Origin: Linnemannia schmuckeri
Lineage: Eukaryota; Mortierellomycota; Mortierellomycetes; Mortierellales; Mortierellaceae
Direction of reading: 5' to 3'
Assembly: GCA_029449235.1 (NCBI GenBank)
Contig: JANATG010000017.1
Location: 512,001 to 576,000, forward strand
Length of the DNA stretch: 64,000 bases
Shown here: in pieces, positions 31,236-43,400 of the stretch
How the letters are laid out: the number at the start of each line of letters is the position of its first letter
Numbering within the stretch: position 1 is the first letter of the stretch
Notes under the pieces: model-generated
The model's input: only the letters and a program-made list of their open reading frames with translations
Told to the model about the DNA's origin: nothing
Databases searched by the model: none
Program-made: the position numbers and the translations under genes

Positions 31236-32126
31236 GTGGTCCCATCGTTAGCATCTGCGTTCAGATCTAGCATGAGACGGAAGAAGAGAAATTTTGACGC
31301 GATGAACACCAAAAAAAGAAAGCAGCCCACCACCACGCTGGGATCTGCCTGTGCGTGGCAACAATCTATTTATTAAGGGGAGCTTATGCCTGCTATATTT
31401 GGCACCCTACACAATAATAGCGTGCCAAATAGCTCAATTTGGAAATAATCCTTGACATCCTCTACGTGTCTCTTTATAGGGGACATACCCCTTTCACCCA
31501 CCCTACCTCACCGTATCTAGACCCAATGTAGATACTTTGAGAAGCATTGACTGCGCTGCATGAGACCGCTTGTCAGGAGTAAGATAACTCATCATTAATC
31601 ACGAGGATTGTCTTTCTAGACGTCTTGGAGTCTATGTCATCAAAGGACAATCAATTTCTCTGAGTTAAGACGACAACTCGTTCGTCTCCGCATTAGGTCA
31701 AATACGAAAGGATGTAGTGTCGGCGACATTAAAGTAGCCTAGGGACTCCACTACCGTCCAAGTCCAGGTTAAACGAAGGAACGATTTCAACATATTTCAT
31801 TTAAAAATTGGAGTCTCTCAAGCTTCCAAAAACAGACGAAAAGCTATCATAGCTATGGTTTTCTTGGCATAGTATACTGGAATATAAGCCACAATTTGAT
31901 CAGCTCTACCACACCTCCACAGCCACAGCTCTCAAGTGTACCTCCCTCCGAATGTCACTTCCAAAAAATGAGCATTCTTTAAAATGTGGCACAGACTCAG
32001 TCGGACATCGGACCCTGAAAACACGAGGCTTGGAAACACACTACCTGGATTCATACCAAACCAAATAGTCTCGCACATGAACATGACTGTCCATTATAAA
32101 CCTCTGTTCACTTTGTGGATCAAAAC
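31236..32126. other. Intergenic region
   Basis: No gene or repeat recognised between the P450 promoter and the microsatellite. Confidence 0.4.
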
Positions 32127-32225
32127 ACATACACATACATACACATACACATACATACACATACACATACATACACATACACATACATACACATACACAT
32201 ACATTCACACACAACATACACATAC
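32127..32225. repeat. (ACACATACACATACAT)n microsatellite
   Basis: CATA/CACA units of 16-18 bp in about six regular copies. Confidence 0.95.
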
Positions 32226-32517
32226 GTACACAATGACTAACACCTTTGACTCCTGTTGAGTGGAACGAATGAAGTGGGATACTGGACGCAGTGGGACTGT
32301 AATGAGTGCGAGAGGGGAAACAAGAAAGATGGTATTGCGCGTTTCAATAAAAATGAACAAAAAAAGTGACTACTAATCTGGCATTAGATCTAATCCTTCC
32401 AGCCTCTAATCTTACTGGTTGTGTCTCTAATCCTCTTCCAAAAAAAAATTTCTACAAACTACCAGTGCGGTGAAACGCTTTTCGTTTTCTTTTTCACCTA
32501 TCCTTTTCGCCACAACC

Positions 32518-33717
32518 ATGTCCAAGAACACTAAAAGGCGCATCCTTACACGAAATGAATCTGGGACCAATCCTTCCCTCGTCTCTCTCCCCTACTCTTC
32601 TTCTCCTAAACGTCGTAATCGTTCGCCCTCCTCAGACGAACCCCTTATTCCTCGCCGAAAGACGAGGGGCATACGACCCCTTGCACCGTCTCCAACTACA
32701 CCAAATAGACCTCTCTCCTCCCCTTCTCCTTCTCCTCCCCCTCCTCCTCGTACTCTCTCTCCTCCACTTCCACCTCGTAACCCCTCTACCCCTCCCTCTC
32801 CCTCGACTTCTGCCTCCGCTACTTCTGCTGCCACCTCTACCTCTCGCCCTGCAACTCCTGGACGTCCTCACACGGAGATTCCAGAATCTATTACACTGCG
32901 TATCAACCTTCGCTACGGGCAACCGTACACCCACTGTCGAGTCCGCAACAGCTGGCCTGCTGCTGCTGTTTGGAGCTTTCGCTGGGAGGAAGACACGCTG
33001 GACTCACTAATTGCAAAGGTCAGACACCGGACGGATCTCCCAACACTGAAGGACTTTGAGTGGGAATTGGGCCAGACGTTGTACATAAAACCAACGCACA
33101 GCACCCCCCAACAGCTTTTCTTAAGGCTGGATGATGAAGACTACGAGGGTAAGCTCAAGCGTGCGTGGACCGCGGAGGCCAAGCGACTAAATGACACCGA
33201 TAAAGTAGTGATCGACCTTTTCGCCTATCTCACGGATGCCCAGGTCCAGGTTCCGCCTCAGCCTCGCGTCCCCGCTCCAGGAAGGCAGGACACAATTAGA
33301 AGGTCTTCTCAACGCCGCATTCAAGAGGAGGACGGGCGAATTGAGCTCGCCATTGGCCAAGGAACCCTTAATCCAATGGGCTCCATGTCAAGGGCTTATT
33401 TCGCAAGGAGTCTGGCCAAAAGGGTTCAGCAGACGCCACTCGATCAACTAGCAGTACCCCAGACAGCGACTTTTCGTCAGCTTCAACATCTGGACGACGA
33501 GCGAGCAGCTCTCGACCAACACAATACTGTACAGAACGAGGAACGACATGATAACTACATCAGTATACAAGCTACACTCAGAATCAATATAGCGGACCTA
33601 CGACACGCGCTTGGTTTGCCCGATATCAATTTAAATGGGCTTGTAAACTTTGATGTTGGTATCCCTGCCCGCCCTGAAGATGATCTTAGAGACGCTGATC
33701 ATGAAGACGATGACTAA
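32518..33717 (+). CDS. Accessory protein of the two-gene transposon, copy 2 (399 aa)
   Basis: Same protein as at 14918-16117, identical in the ORF comparison. The ATG at 32518 lies in CAACCATGT after a CT-rich leader; the stop TAA (33715-33717) is 16 nt from the transposase stop. Nuclear-signal-like basic clusters, Pro/Ser linker, central domain and acidic tail as described for copy 1. Confidence 0.85.
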   Translation: MSKNTKRRILTRNESGTNPSLVSLPYSSSPKRRNRSPSSDEPLIPRRKTRGIRPLAPSPTTPNRPLSSPSPSPPPPPRTLSPPLPPRNPSTPPSPSTSASATSAATSTSRPATPGRPHTEIPESITLRINLRYGQPYTHCRVRNSWPAAAVWSFRWEEDTLDSLIAKVRHRTDLPTLKDFEWELGQTLYIKPTHSTPQQLFLRLDDEDYEGKLKRAWTAEAKRLNDTDKVVIDLFAYLTDAQVQVPPQPRVPAPGRQDTIRRSSQRRIQEEDGRIELAIGQGTLNPMGSMSRAYFARSLAKRVQQTPLDQLAVPQTATFRQLQHLDDERAALDQHNTVQNEERHDNYISIQATLRINIADLRHALGLPDINLNGLVNFDVGIPARPEDDLRDADHEDDD

Positions 33718-33724
33718 GCATATG

Positions 33725-33738
33725 AATAAACGTTTATT
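33725..33738. terminator. Shared palindromic poly(A) signal, copy 2
   Basis: AATAAACGTTTATT between the convergent stops, as in copy 1. Confidence 0.6.
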
Positions 33739-34799
33739 GTGATTTGAAGTTCAAAAAGCCACGTTCATACCCGCTGTGTGAAAACAAATTGATGGCCAAC
33801 CCGTCTTTGCTTGCGCATTGGCTGAATGCTAAGTCTAGCACTGGTTCAGGGAGGTGGTGAAAAGCAAGGTAGCCATTTTTTTGAATATACCTCTTGACCA
33901 AAGAAAACCCGGTTTCGATGGGATTGAGGTGAGGAGAATATGGAGGTAAAAAAAAGAGTAATGCTCCGCGAGTTTCAATGGCATCTTGAAACTGTTTATA
34001 CATATGAATGCGGGCATTATCAATAATAACAATTGAGTTGGGCATGGGCCAAGGATGGAGATGAGGGAGAATGGTGTTAACAAATGCATCGTGGAATGTT
34101 TGTCTGGTAAAAGTCCCCGTAGTAAAGGACCATGCCAAAAATCCTTTGCTGTTGAAAGCAGCTAGTGCAGAGACACGCTGGCCGCGTGAGAAAGGAAGCG
34201 AGACAATTGCCGGAGAGCCAATAGGCGCCCAAGCATATCTACGAATAGCGTCCCTTCCATCCTTGCTGGTTTCGTCCACGAAAATCAGTTGCTCGGGAAA
34301 GTTGTAGAACGGTCGAAGACTGAACTTGAAATCCTCCAGTTCCACGGGAACCGCTTCACGCGCTCGCTTTTCGATCTTTTTCCTGCTCAACTTCAGGACA
34401 TGACGCAATGCACGGCAGATTGTCGGAATGGAAGTGTTTGGCACTTCAGGATACGTATCTTGAATGAATGATTGCACCTCCTCCAAATAAAAGCAAGGGT
34501 GCTCGTTCACAAAGGCCTTGACGCCGTTCTGTACGTCTATCGGCCATACCGGACGGGCCAACCGTTCAGTTTTCTTGTATACATGTCCTGTCGAGTTAAA
34601 GCAATCTGTAACAATGGCTTGTCAAGATATTTCTTTGTGCGTTATCAAACGAACGAACGGCATATCGCATTTCATTACCTGTCCAGCGCTTAACGCTAGC
34701 TGGGGATACACCTAGCAAAGTGGCTACTTCATTCATATCTACAGCCATAAAGCTGAAAAGAATAACCGCTCTCCATCGAAGGTCCTCTGAAAATGCCAT
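33734..34799 (-). CDS. DD34E transposase, copy 2
   Basis: Exons 34679-34799 and 33734-34587, same 91-nt intron and 324-aa product as copy 1, with all catalytic residues (FVDE, IIDN, NPIE). Intact, so two potentially active sources exist in this window. Confidence 0.93.
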
Positions 34800-35233
34800 T
34801 GTAAAAAAGAAAAAAAAGAAAGAGTGGAAAAAGAAGGAAGGTGATGAACAGAAAAGAAAAAGGGGAAAGTAAGGCACACAAACATTGCAAAAAAATGACT
34901 TTCTTTTTCATCTTGTGATCGGGCAGGTCTAGCTTTTAAACTGGCTAGAATAGCCCAATTCCCTCTCCTCGAATAAACTAGCACTTATGACTTTGAGGTA
35001 AAAAAAAAGTGCAAATCTATAAGTGTTAAATAAATCGAATGCTTTTACACTCTTTGATCCAACGGATAGTAAAGCAAGTCGAGCTGTTGGGCAGGTTTTT
35101 CGTGTTTGTGGCGCTAACGTTTAGTTGACTAATCGGAGTGACTAGAAAATTAATCGCTCAAAAAAAAATTAATAGGACTGCTTAAAGCGTGAATAGTAGC
35201 CAAAAAAATTCATTTTCCTTGAAACGCGCAATA

Positions 35234-36205
35234 TTTATTACTATCGATGCCGGCACTACACTCTGGATACGTCACCTGACCACATATCTGTGGGAGTTCT
35301 GCAACCCTAGGTTCGGGGAAAGAGAGCGTGGGGATTATTCAGGAGAAGGAGGGACGCTTGCTACTCATCTTCTTCCCCTTGGGTCTGGGTGCTGTCGTTG
35401 ACGGTTGACATGTTGATGCATTGGTAGGTACTGCTTGGCTGTGGATGTTTGTATTTGTATGTTATTTTTTTTGTGTATATGGTGTGTGTGGATCTGTGAG
35501 TGAGTATACGTCTGATAGAGAAGAAACGAAACTTGTTTCTATGTTGTGGTCTGCGTCAAAATTGAAAGATGATCTGTGGTGATATGTTTGTTGCTGCCCT
35601 TTGTTGTCTCTGCTGCTGCTCACTGGTCGCTGTGGAACTCTGTGTGTCTCGATACGCTGTACGAAAGAGGGAAGAAAAAATCCTTTTTAATATCTCTCAT
35701 GCACATCAGCTGTAAAGCACACAATGGTCCCTTGCTTTGATACATTCAACCAATTTACAAATGATAAAAGGAAAGAAAAAAAATGCTCCAGCCACTATGG
35801 CCAATTTTCCGAAAATGGAGTGTGCTCTGCAGGATAAAATACTATCCCACACACCTCAAAATTTTCAATGCGAGATACAACTATGCATATGCAATAACTG
35901 AACAGATCAGGGGATGCATGGACAGAAAGAGAATATTTGATAACAATGCTATCTTACGAGGTTGTGCGGTTAACTTACATGGATGCTATTGTAGCTGAGT
36001 GTAGCTGAATTTTGGGCTGAACTTGGGCTGAACATCGGGATCACTACTAACAGGTGAAGATCGCACTAAGAGCTAATTGTTTATCGGCTTGAAGTCTGTG
36101 TCGCCAAGCTTTGGGGCGGACTGATATTACCGTAGATAAAGTCACAACTAGACTGTGATCATATAATTTCGGCAATCGGGCCAAGGCAATGGTGAAAAAG
36201 GAATG
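35234..36205. other. Unassigned sequence
   Basis: No convincing gene; scattered GT-rich tracts (35450-35520). A 71-codon frame at 35783 has no support. Confidence 0.35.
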
Positions 36206-36476
36206 GTCTACATTCCATTTTGCGATTAGGTCCACATTTCGTAGGAAAAGTGGATAACTTCACTGAATTGAAGATGATTACGATATTATTCAGTCCAGAT
36301 GCTATTTTGGCATGGATTTACGGGAGTGCTTTTTATCGTGAGGACGCTGTTGAAGTAACTTTTGCTTGGTTTTAAGGCCAGGACAAAAGTGAATAATATC
36401 ATAATAATTTTCAATTCGGTGAAGCTGTCCATCTTTCCTATAAAATGTGGACCTAATCGCAAAAGGGAGTGTAGAT
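36206..36476. repeat. Foldback with about 86-bp imperfect arms
   Basis: Arms 36206-36292 and 36391-36476 are reverse complements at roughly 80-85 percent, sharing CGATTAGGTCCACATTT and a GAATTGAA...ATATTATTCA stretch, with a 98-bp centre. No coding content. Confidence 0.75.
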
Positions 36477-36821
36477 GTGTCTGGGTCAAATCTGTTGTCA
36501 CCAAAGCCCATTCCAATATCAACTGCTCATGTTTACGAAAACTATGATGACTTTCCAGATGGGTCACTTGACTCTGTCACCACTTTCGCTTTCACATCAT
36601 CATACTCTGTGTGTTCTGTTGCATTGGCCCTCAAAAAATTACAAAAGGGGCTCCGAATCCAATATCATAAGCTCTTGTACGACTAGTACTTTGACAATTG
36701 GTTGTTGTTACATGGCAAGAATTGACCGAGCTCCTTATTAATAGGGAACACTTGCAGTCATAATGATTGGCTGACGTAACAGTGGCATTTTCCATTGTTC
36801 TTCTTTGCCAAGGACTCTATC

Positions 36822-37280
36822 TGTGTGTTAGGATTCCCTGCTTTCCTTTAAGCATGTCCTTTTGTAGTCCTATCTGATTGCCACGTTCTCTACTATCCCC
36901 TAGGATCCAGAGTCCCAGCACGCTTCGGTCCGCTTGGCCGGTTCCTCTAAACCCCGGCAGCTCCGACCTAGGAAGCTCTTCCGATCCCTCTTGGGTTTTG
37001 GCGAACTCCCCCACTTCACATAAATAGCGAGCATTACCTTAGAGTCCTCTTCAGTTCCTTTTCGTTCTCTTTCATAAATATACTTAATTCTCCCCATAGT
37101 CCCTCTCGAACTTGATGACTACCTTCCGCTGGACATTCATCTGTCTGGCTCTACTCTTCTCACTCTCCCTTCCGAAGCCTCTATCTACCCTCGGGCTCTC
37201 TCCTTCTTCCCCTTTGTCTTCGTGTGCTTACACCTTTGATCGCTCGTGCTGCGTTTTCCTCAATAACAGCCCCCCGATCC
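36822..37280 (+). repeat. Dispersed repeat with promoter-like block and short ORF start, copy B
   Basis: Homologue of 1640-2172: same GC-rich block (CCCCTAGGA, CACGCTTCGGTCCGCTTGG), CACATAAATAGC box, CT-rich leader and start of MTTFRWTFI...FDRSCCVFLNN. It is cut at 37280 by the poly(A) end of a LINE fragment. Confidence 0.55.
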
Positions 37281-38400
37281 TTTTTTTTTTATAAGAAATT
37301 TATTGCGCCGTGGAGTGCGTGCAGTAAACTAATACCCCTCACCAGGCGGTCCTCGCCGGTCAAAAAGATATAAAGAAAATACTTTCCATGAAAAACATAC
37401 AAATTAAATCTCGACTGGAAAGAAATAAATATGCCGAAGACGAAAGATCAAAACAGATTAAAATACAAAGGGTAGAGTACAAAGAGGGGGTTGGATGGTG
37501 TGACTGGCGTCGGTAGGGGGAGGCTCGACAGGAGGAGGGGGTTGGCGCTTCTCGTTCTGGCGCTTCTCAGCCAGTTGCGCACGGCCTTGGGTGATAGCCA
37601 GGTCCACCGATGCAAGGATGATGCGAGGTTCAAAGGCCTGCGCCTCGAGAACGAAGGTAAAGTGGTACCTCCAAATCGTGGCCAGGATGTGCCGACGAGG
37701 AGGAATAGGGGAACTTGATCGTGAGGATGGATGTTGTATGTATTGAGAAAGAAAAGACTGCAGACGTACTCCGCCGCCCAGCCTCATTCCTCCGCGTGTT
37801 TCGAGACTGCACCTTGCCAGATCTCCAATTTCTTGGGATAACTGAAGAGAAGGTGGCGGCTCGTCTCCGTATGTTCTTGACAGACACGACAGATCGGACC
37901 GAACATCTCTGGGAAGATTGAGTTGATAAACTGACCAGACAGGAGCTTGTTGATCAACAGCCGCCACCAGACAGTACGAGCGTTGTGGGGGATCGGGTTC
38001 TTCCAAAACACGCTCTAAAAGGCTGTTGTGAGTGGTGGTGGGGTGCGACCATCGGGGGATGATGTGGTGGTGTTGGGGGCTGATATACCTTGACGAACAT
38101 TGTCTATCGAAAGGCCTTATACTGGCCGATCCAAAGGTGCCGTTCTCTGCCTGGGTGATGGCGATCTCGTTAATTCGCTCAGCGAGGTCATCTTCAGTCG
38201 CATAGGCTCCGGTGTGTCCAGTGCTCGTTGGAGTGTAGGGTGAGCCTTGAAACGACCATGGTTGTGATTGTCCTGCTGCTGCGGGCGTGATCTGTATCTT
38301 GGGTCACGTTGTGGAATGGAGGTCAGGTTGCTCTCTGTCTTTACCTCGTCCGTCCAGGCGGGGCTGAAGACACGGTTCATGCGCCAGTTGAGTGGGTGAC
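37281..38400 (-). mobile_element. 5'-truncated LINE fragment
   Basis: Minus-strand LINE 3' end with a T run at 37281-37290 (its poly(A)). The frame near 37784-38011 gives WKNPIPHNARTVWWRLL and CRVCQEHTETSRHLLF, the same RVT zinc-binding domain as in the intact LINE (IPHRARTIWWR). Further 3', a helical tail with ITQGRAQLAEKRQ ends near 37450. The 5' limit is uncertain; frames are broken. Confidence 0.75.
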
Positions 38401-39054
38401 ACCTTGGGTCATTGTTAGCCTTGAACCAGAGGGGAGGGTATGGTGTACGTGCACAACATGTGTGAGATGTTTAGCAGTTACTAGTCGCAGCAGCTGTATG
38501 TTTACTCACGTGAAAAAGGGTCATATAAATTACGAGCAACTAGAAATAAAGAGGATACAACTCTGTCCAGCTCAATCCTATTTCTACTATATGTTCATTC
38601 ACACACATATATCCTTATCTGCATTTATTCTCACTCTCTCTGTCTATCTAAGTGAACACAACAGAAGGCAGTGGCTAGCATGGTACCGTGTAACAAGGCT
38701 GGGCTTATGTTGTGGAGATTGAATGAGTTTATAGAGTCAAAATTATGAACAACGACTATGGAACTACTAAGACTACTGAACTAGACTATGGATGTGAGGG
38801 TTATTTATGTTGTTGTTAAGAACCAGGTTGTCTCTGGATAATTCTAGGTCTTGATTAGTCAGCAAGGGCTACTTGGTCATTTGGTGGCGCTAAAAGTATC
38901 TAAAAGTTGGCGGCGTTGGTCGTGTGCCAGTCATCAGAGTAAAACTCTGACATACCGACTGGTAGCGTTTTGACTGTTTCCTGGTTTTATTTTCAGCCTT
39001 GTTGCGGTACGGGGTTTTTATTTTCATTTTACCCCGTCTTTTTATTTAACGAAG
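38401..39054. other. Unassigned sequence
   Basis: No gene recognised. Confidence 0.35.
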
Positions 39055-39180
39055 AAGTGTATTCACCTCCGTGGTTAATCATCACCTCCGTGATAATTAC
39101 CACTTCTGTTATTTATTATCACCTCCGTGATCATTTGTCACAATCGTGGTTAAATACCACTCAGTGGTGTAAAATAAAGA
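39055..39180. repeat. Short palindromic tandem repeats (TCACCTCCGTGA)
   Basis: Four to five units of ATCACCTCCGTGATxATT, each nearly self-complementary, decaying to the right (CACTTCTGTTA, CACAATCGTGG, CACTCAGTGGTG). Confidence 0.65.
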
Positions 39181-40180
39181 AACAACTCTTTCTTCTCGTT
39201 GACTACAGACCCCATACTTCTCAGCCTTAGGGTCCGCTTGGTCTGAACTAGATCTTTGAGAATCGAGTGCGGATTGAAATATTTCTTTGTAAGGCTGAGG
39301 ATCGATCCTTGGACTTTCTTGGTCCACTGACGAGTGGGTGGCTGGACGGCGATGACATGCCAAAAGTGATAAAGTAGGGGGGAGTTAGCTATGGTACTCC
39401 GACTTAAGACCGATAGCTAGTCTCTCAACCAAGCAAGTATGCTACGTTTGGCACGTCTAAGCCACCACTTAGATACTCTTGCTAGGATCTCATAGGAGGT
39501 CGTGCTCGCCGATCTCCATCTATTTAGGTAGTTACCATCGCTCTCAGTCCATTCCTGACCCTCCATAGATATGACTCTTAGTATAGACGATCTCTTCCAA
39601 CTCCCGATCCCCTATAAGATAGCTAGCTTAGCCCTAGACAGTTCCTCACTTCTTTTGTTCCTTTTCTCTCGTAAAGTTGTCTTCATCCTATCTGTCTCCT
39701 TTTGGAATGTCTTTCCTGTATTGGATGTTCATCTTTCTCTGTATTATCTTCACACTTGTCCTTCTCGAACTCTACCTCAACAACTCCATTTCCCCTCTTT
39801 GTTTCGTCCCTCTGCCCCTTAACAGTCCTCCTACGGTTTCTTATTCCAGCAAGTAGCAGTCACGTGGACTCACTATGACTGCTTTCTACCGAGTCTCTGT
39901 AGAAAGAAAAACGAAACACGCCCTATAAGGACCAGCCTCATGATGTGGTAGCGTCAGTGTTATGTCAGGCAGAGGAAAGGGTGCAACTCGACAGCCTATG
40001 TATGCGCCCGCATGAAATCATTATGAAACACAAAGCAGTGGCGATTGAAATGGACGGACCACACGGCTTAAGTACGGCCCATCCTCCCTCGGCGTTCTTT
40101 TCTTTCTTTTCTTTTCTGCTTTTTATTTATCCATTACCCTCTGCATCAAAAACTACACACCTTTTCTTCACCTATCCATC
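39181..40180. other. Possible LTR-like sequence and leader
   Basis: Near 39610 there is CCCTATAAGATAGCTAGC followed by pyrimidine-rich DNA, laid out like the TATA/R region of a solo LTR, but no second copy or duplication is visible. The last 80 bp form the CT-rich leader of the ORF at 40181. Confidence 0.3.
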
Positions 40181-40435
40181 ATGAACCAGAACACAAGCGA
40201 CCAGAGCCAGACCGCCTCAGCCCAGCGTTCGTCGCACCAGCAACAAGAGTCCAAGGCCCCTGCGCAGAAGCAGCAGCTGCAGGAGCAGCGCTCCGAAACA
40301 CCTTCTCATGCTGGCCAGAGCAACATCGAGGCACCAATGAGTGGATCCAAGATGTGCGGCCACGCCTTCGACTGCGACTGCTCGACAGAGACGGCCATTC
40401 ATGCCTCTGAGGAGCATGCTCCCAGAACCAAGTAA
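40181..40435 (+). CDS. Small Gln/Ser-rich protein (84 aa, hypothetical)
   Basis: ATG after a fungal-type leader (CACACCTTTTCTTCACC). The product is disordered and rich in Q, S, A (residues 1-50) and ends with a Cys/His cluster, CGHAFDCDC (residues 60-68), then an acidic stretch. It could bind metal through that cluster; no family known. No signal peptide. Confidence 0.5.
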   Translation: MNQNTSDQSQTASAQRSSHQQQESKAPAQKQQLQEQRSETPSHAGQSNIEAPMSGSKMCGHAFDCDCSTETAIHASEEHAPRTK

Positions 40436-43400
40436 AAAATCTTCTTCCCTTAGCAAGAATAGGGATTTGAAATTCGATTCTTCCACGCGATAACGCAACA
40501 CGCAGTAAAACGTACCCACTTTTTATTGCTATTTCATCGAAATGACATGACTCTCAGCTCATGTTTTGTATATAGCACTTCACATCCTTCTCTGAGTTAT
40601 CAAATGGACTGTTCAAAATAAAATCAGTCTTACTAGTCACCGTTGTGACCGTCTAATGCGTTGTATGATGCTGGTTGTGTAACAAGGAAGAAAAAGATGG
40701 CTCTTTACTTTCGCAGATGAGTGGCAATTTGTATTACTGTGTCTAGCGATCTCGGTTCCATGTAGCATTGTCTTTCTTTTTCACCCGGTTGAAATGGGGA
40801 GGTGCTTGCTATTGTCACGCATCTGTTTGAGCAACGATGAGGCGAGTGGCAAGGAAAGGAAACCACACCAAGGAGCATGAAAGAGGATCCGTAAGTGAAA
40901 GTAACCTGTCGATCTGTCAACCTATACCTGTATATCTGTACGCCCGTTAGTGATGTGAGAGAGGTGAGACGTGTAACTATGGAGTGTGTGTGAATGTGTG
41001 GGTGCCTGGTGATGGGAGAAAACTTCGCCATTCTCACTGGCAATAAGGCGAAGACCGGAGAAGCCCAAGGGAGAGAAACGCAGGGAAGGCCACCATTCCT
41101 GCCGTCCACGGATGGACCAAGGACTGAGGAATGTTCAGAAAGGGAGAGACAGCAACACCAAAATCAGAGGTAACTGTTTTCCCTTTGTATAATTGCCCCT
41201 AGATGAAGAAAGTCTAAGGGAGAGCACAAATGGCGAGATATCTCTCCTATGGCTGGAGTGAGAGAGTTAATATACACAAAAGTCGGGGATGCCGACAAGT
41301 AAGAGGGACAAGGAAAGAAGAGAAAGGGGTGACCAGAGAAGACAGGTACAGCAGGGAGGGTCAACAAGGAGGAATAACAGGGTGGAGTGAAGACCAAGGC
41401 TGGCACAACGCCTGGAGTGTAAACCAAAGGTGGGATAACACTATGGAGAGGACACATTAAGAAAGTAAAAAGGGATCAAGGAGGATGAGAAGGGCCCACC
41501 GGTTCAGGATTTTTTAAGAGGTGCTTGCTATGGTCAATCTGTCTGAGCACGTCTAAGGAAAGCTATGGTGCAGGAGGACCTCATGTTCATACCCGCTTAA
41601 TTTTATTTATAGAGACACCCCTCAACATACCCCATACTCTTCTCCAAACGTCAGTGTAAACAGCGAACACTGACAATGTAACGCGTTTTTTTTTTGGCTG
41701 TGATTTCACCCATGACACAGCCAAAGGCACACTCCTACAAAGAGTGTAAAAATTTCACCTCAGTCCCAGTAAGAAATCGTAGGCCAGATTTTATGCAGCA
41801 AAGGTACAAATATGAAATCATTTGATCATGCCCCGGAGGTTACCAGCTGGTACAATGGTCATTTGCATTTTAGTTCCTAGCATGACTGAGCGCCAAATCA
41901 TTCTTTTTTTTTTTTTCAGTCGACTTTGGAAAGTGTGTCCGACCGACAAGTCTGCTCGCACTCCATGGATGCAACTGCATGCTCATCCTTTTTTGCCTTT
42001 CCAGCAGGCAGCCTTCTTCATTTCAATTCTGGTCTTATTGACTGCAAGTATAGTTTCTGTCTCTAACATCGACATGCATATCTCTGGAGTCTCGTCGTCG
42101 CTGTCAACGCGCTATTGTCGTCATCGCCACCATCATTGCTATCGTTGCTACCGATGCCAGGACCATTCGACACTTATGGAGGCATCACACCTCCATCGTG
42201 GCAGATCTTTATATCCTTACAAATCCGCAGTACCTAAGTAAAATTGTTTGCATGGCACACTATGTTGGACGTTCAGGTGCTAGCAATTCTCTTCCTTATA
42301 CACTCTTTGCCATCATTCCTACCACACCCTTCTCTTCATCGCTCACCATTGCCACCAATCCCACGCTTTATCGTCATTTCCTTGTCATTCACTACTCGCT
42401 TCCTATACTGTTGCAGATTTTGCACGCTACTCGTTTTAATCCCCTTCACTACACTCTATCCTTTCATTTTATTCTCTAAATTCCTCTGTATTCTGTATCC
42501 ACTATTACTACCATTCTGTTACCACCTTTTTTTCACAGAATTAACCACTAATTCCCCTTTTGCCTTTGTTCTGTCGATCCATTTGATTATTCTCTCATTA
42601 TTTTTTTTTCGTTGACAGCCTCCAGCTCCCTCTCTCTGCTTTTTCCATCAACTTGCTCATCCATGTTATCTTCTACTTTTGCAAGGGCAAGTATAATGGA
42701 TTTGAGGAGTGTTTACTTTGTGGTGCTCGTTGTCTTAACAGCCACTTTGGATGAGATCGTGCGGTTCAAACGAATCTTGTATAGAACTGTGGTTATCATT
42801 GAATGAGAATCTGGGTGTAGGTGCATGACTCCAGAAGGACACCTACCACTTCTTTGCTATTTGCCAGGGTTAGGTGCAGAATTAGGTGCTTAGCCTCTAA
42901 TGATAATTTGTTTGTTTTACTAGAAACGCTCGACTCAGGAGTAGGATCCGACGATGGAGCAGGTTGTGTTGCACCGGCGTTTAAGCCATGGGGCGAAGGG
43001 GAGACTGGAATCGAGAAAGAGGACGCCCAGAGGGACCAGAGACTAACCCTGGAGACAACATTGATGGGCTGGTTGGAAGAGGAAGTGTATCAACGTGAGA
43101 CAAGGGACTGCGAACAGGAGAATTTAAAGGCGAACGTGCTCGCGTGAAATCGGCTGTCTTATCTGCCTCACCGTCGACCTCATCGGAATGATTCTCTAAC
43201 CAGGGATGCAGGAAGGATGGGACTCTGACGAGAACCACGGTCGTTTAAAATGGAGGGGGAGTAAAAAGGAAGTCATCCTCAGAGAAATGTATTGCGGGCA
43301 CATCTTGTGAAGCATTGGGTAGGGCGTTCGGTGGACGTCGTCAAGGTGTTGTTGGAAGTGGTGAAAATGGAGGAATGGATGTGTAGATTGATGAGGCTTG

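Larger units (their letters stand above)
32335..35231 (-). mobile_element. Two-gene Tc1/IS630-type DNA transposon, copy 2 (2,897 bp)
   Basis: Exact inverse of copy 1 (positions in the two copies sum to 48635), same length, same 23-bp ends, own TA duplication (32333-32334 and 35232-35233) in unrelated flanks. Four CTAATC/T hexamers lie just inside the accessory-gene end (32375-32440). Both genes are intact. Confidence 0.95.

Noticed and set aside
39590..39860. Solo LTR
   Set aside because: TATA-like box and CT-rich block fit, but no terminal TG...CA pair with a target duplication and no second copy could be shown; kept only as a low-confidence note.
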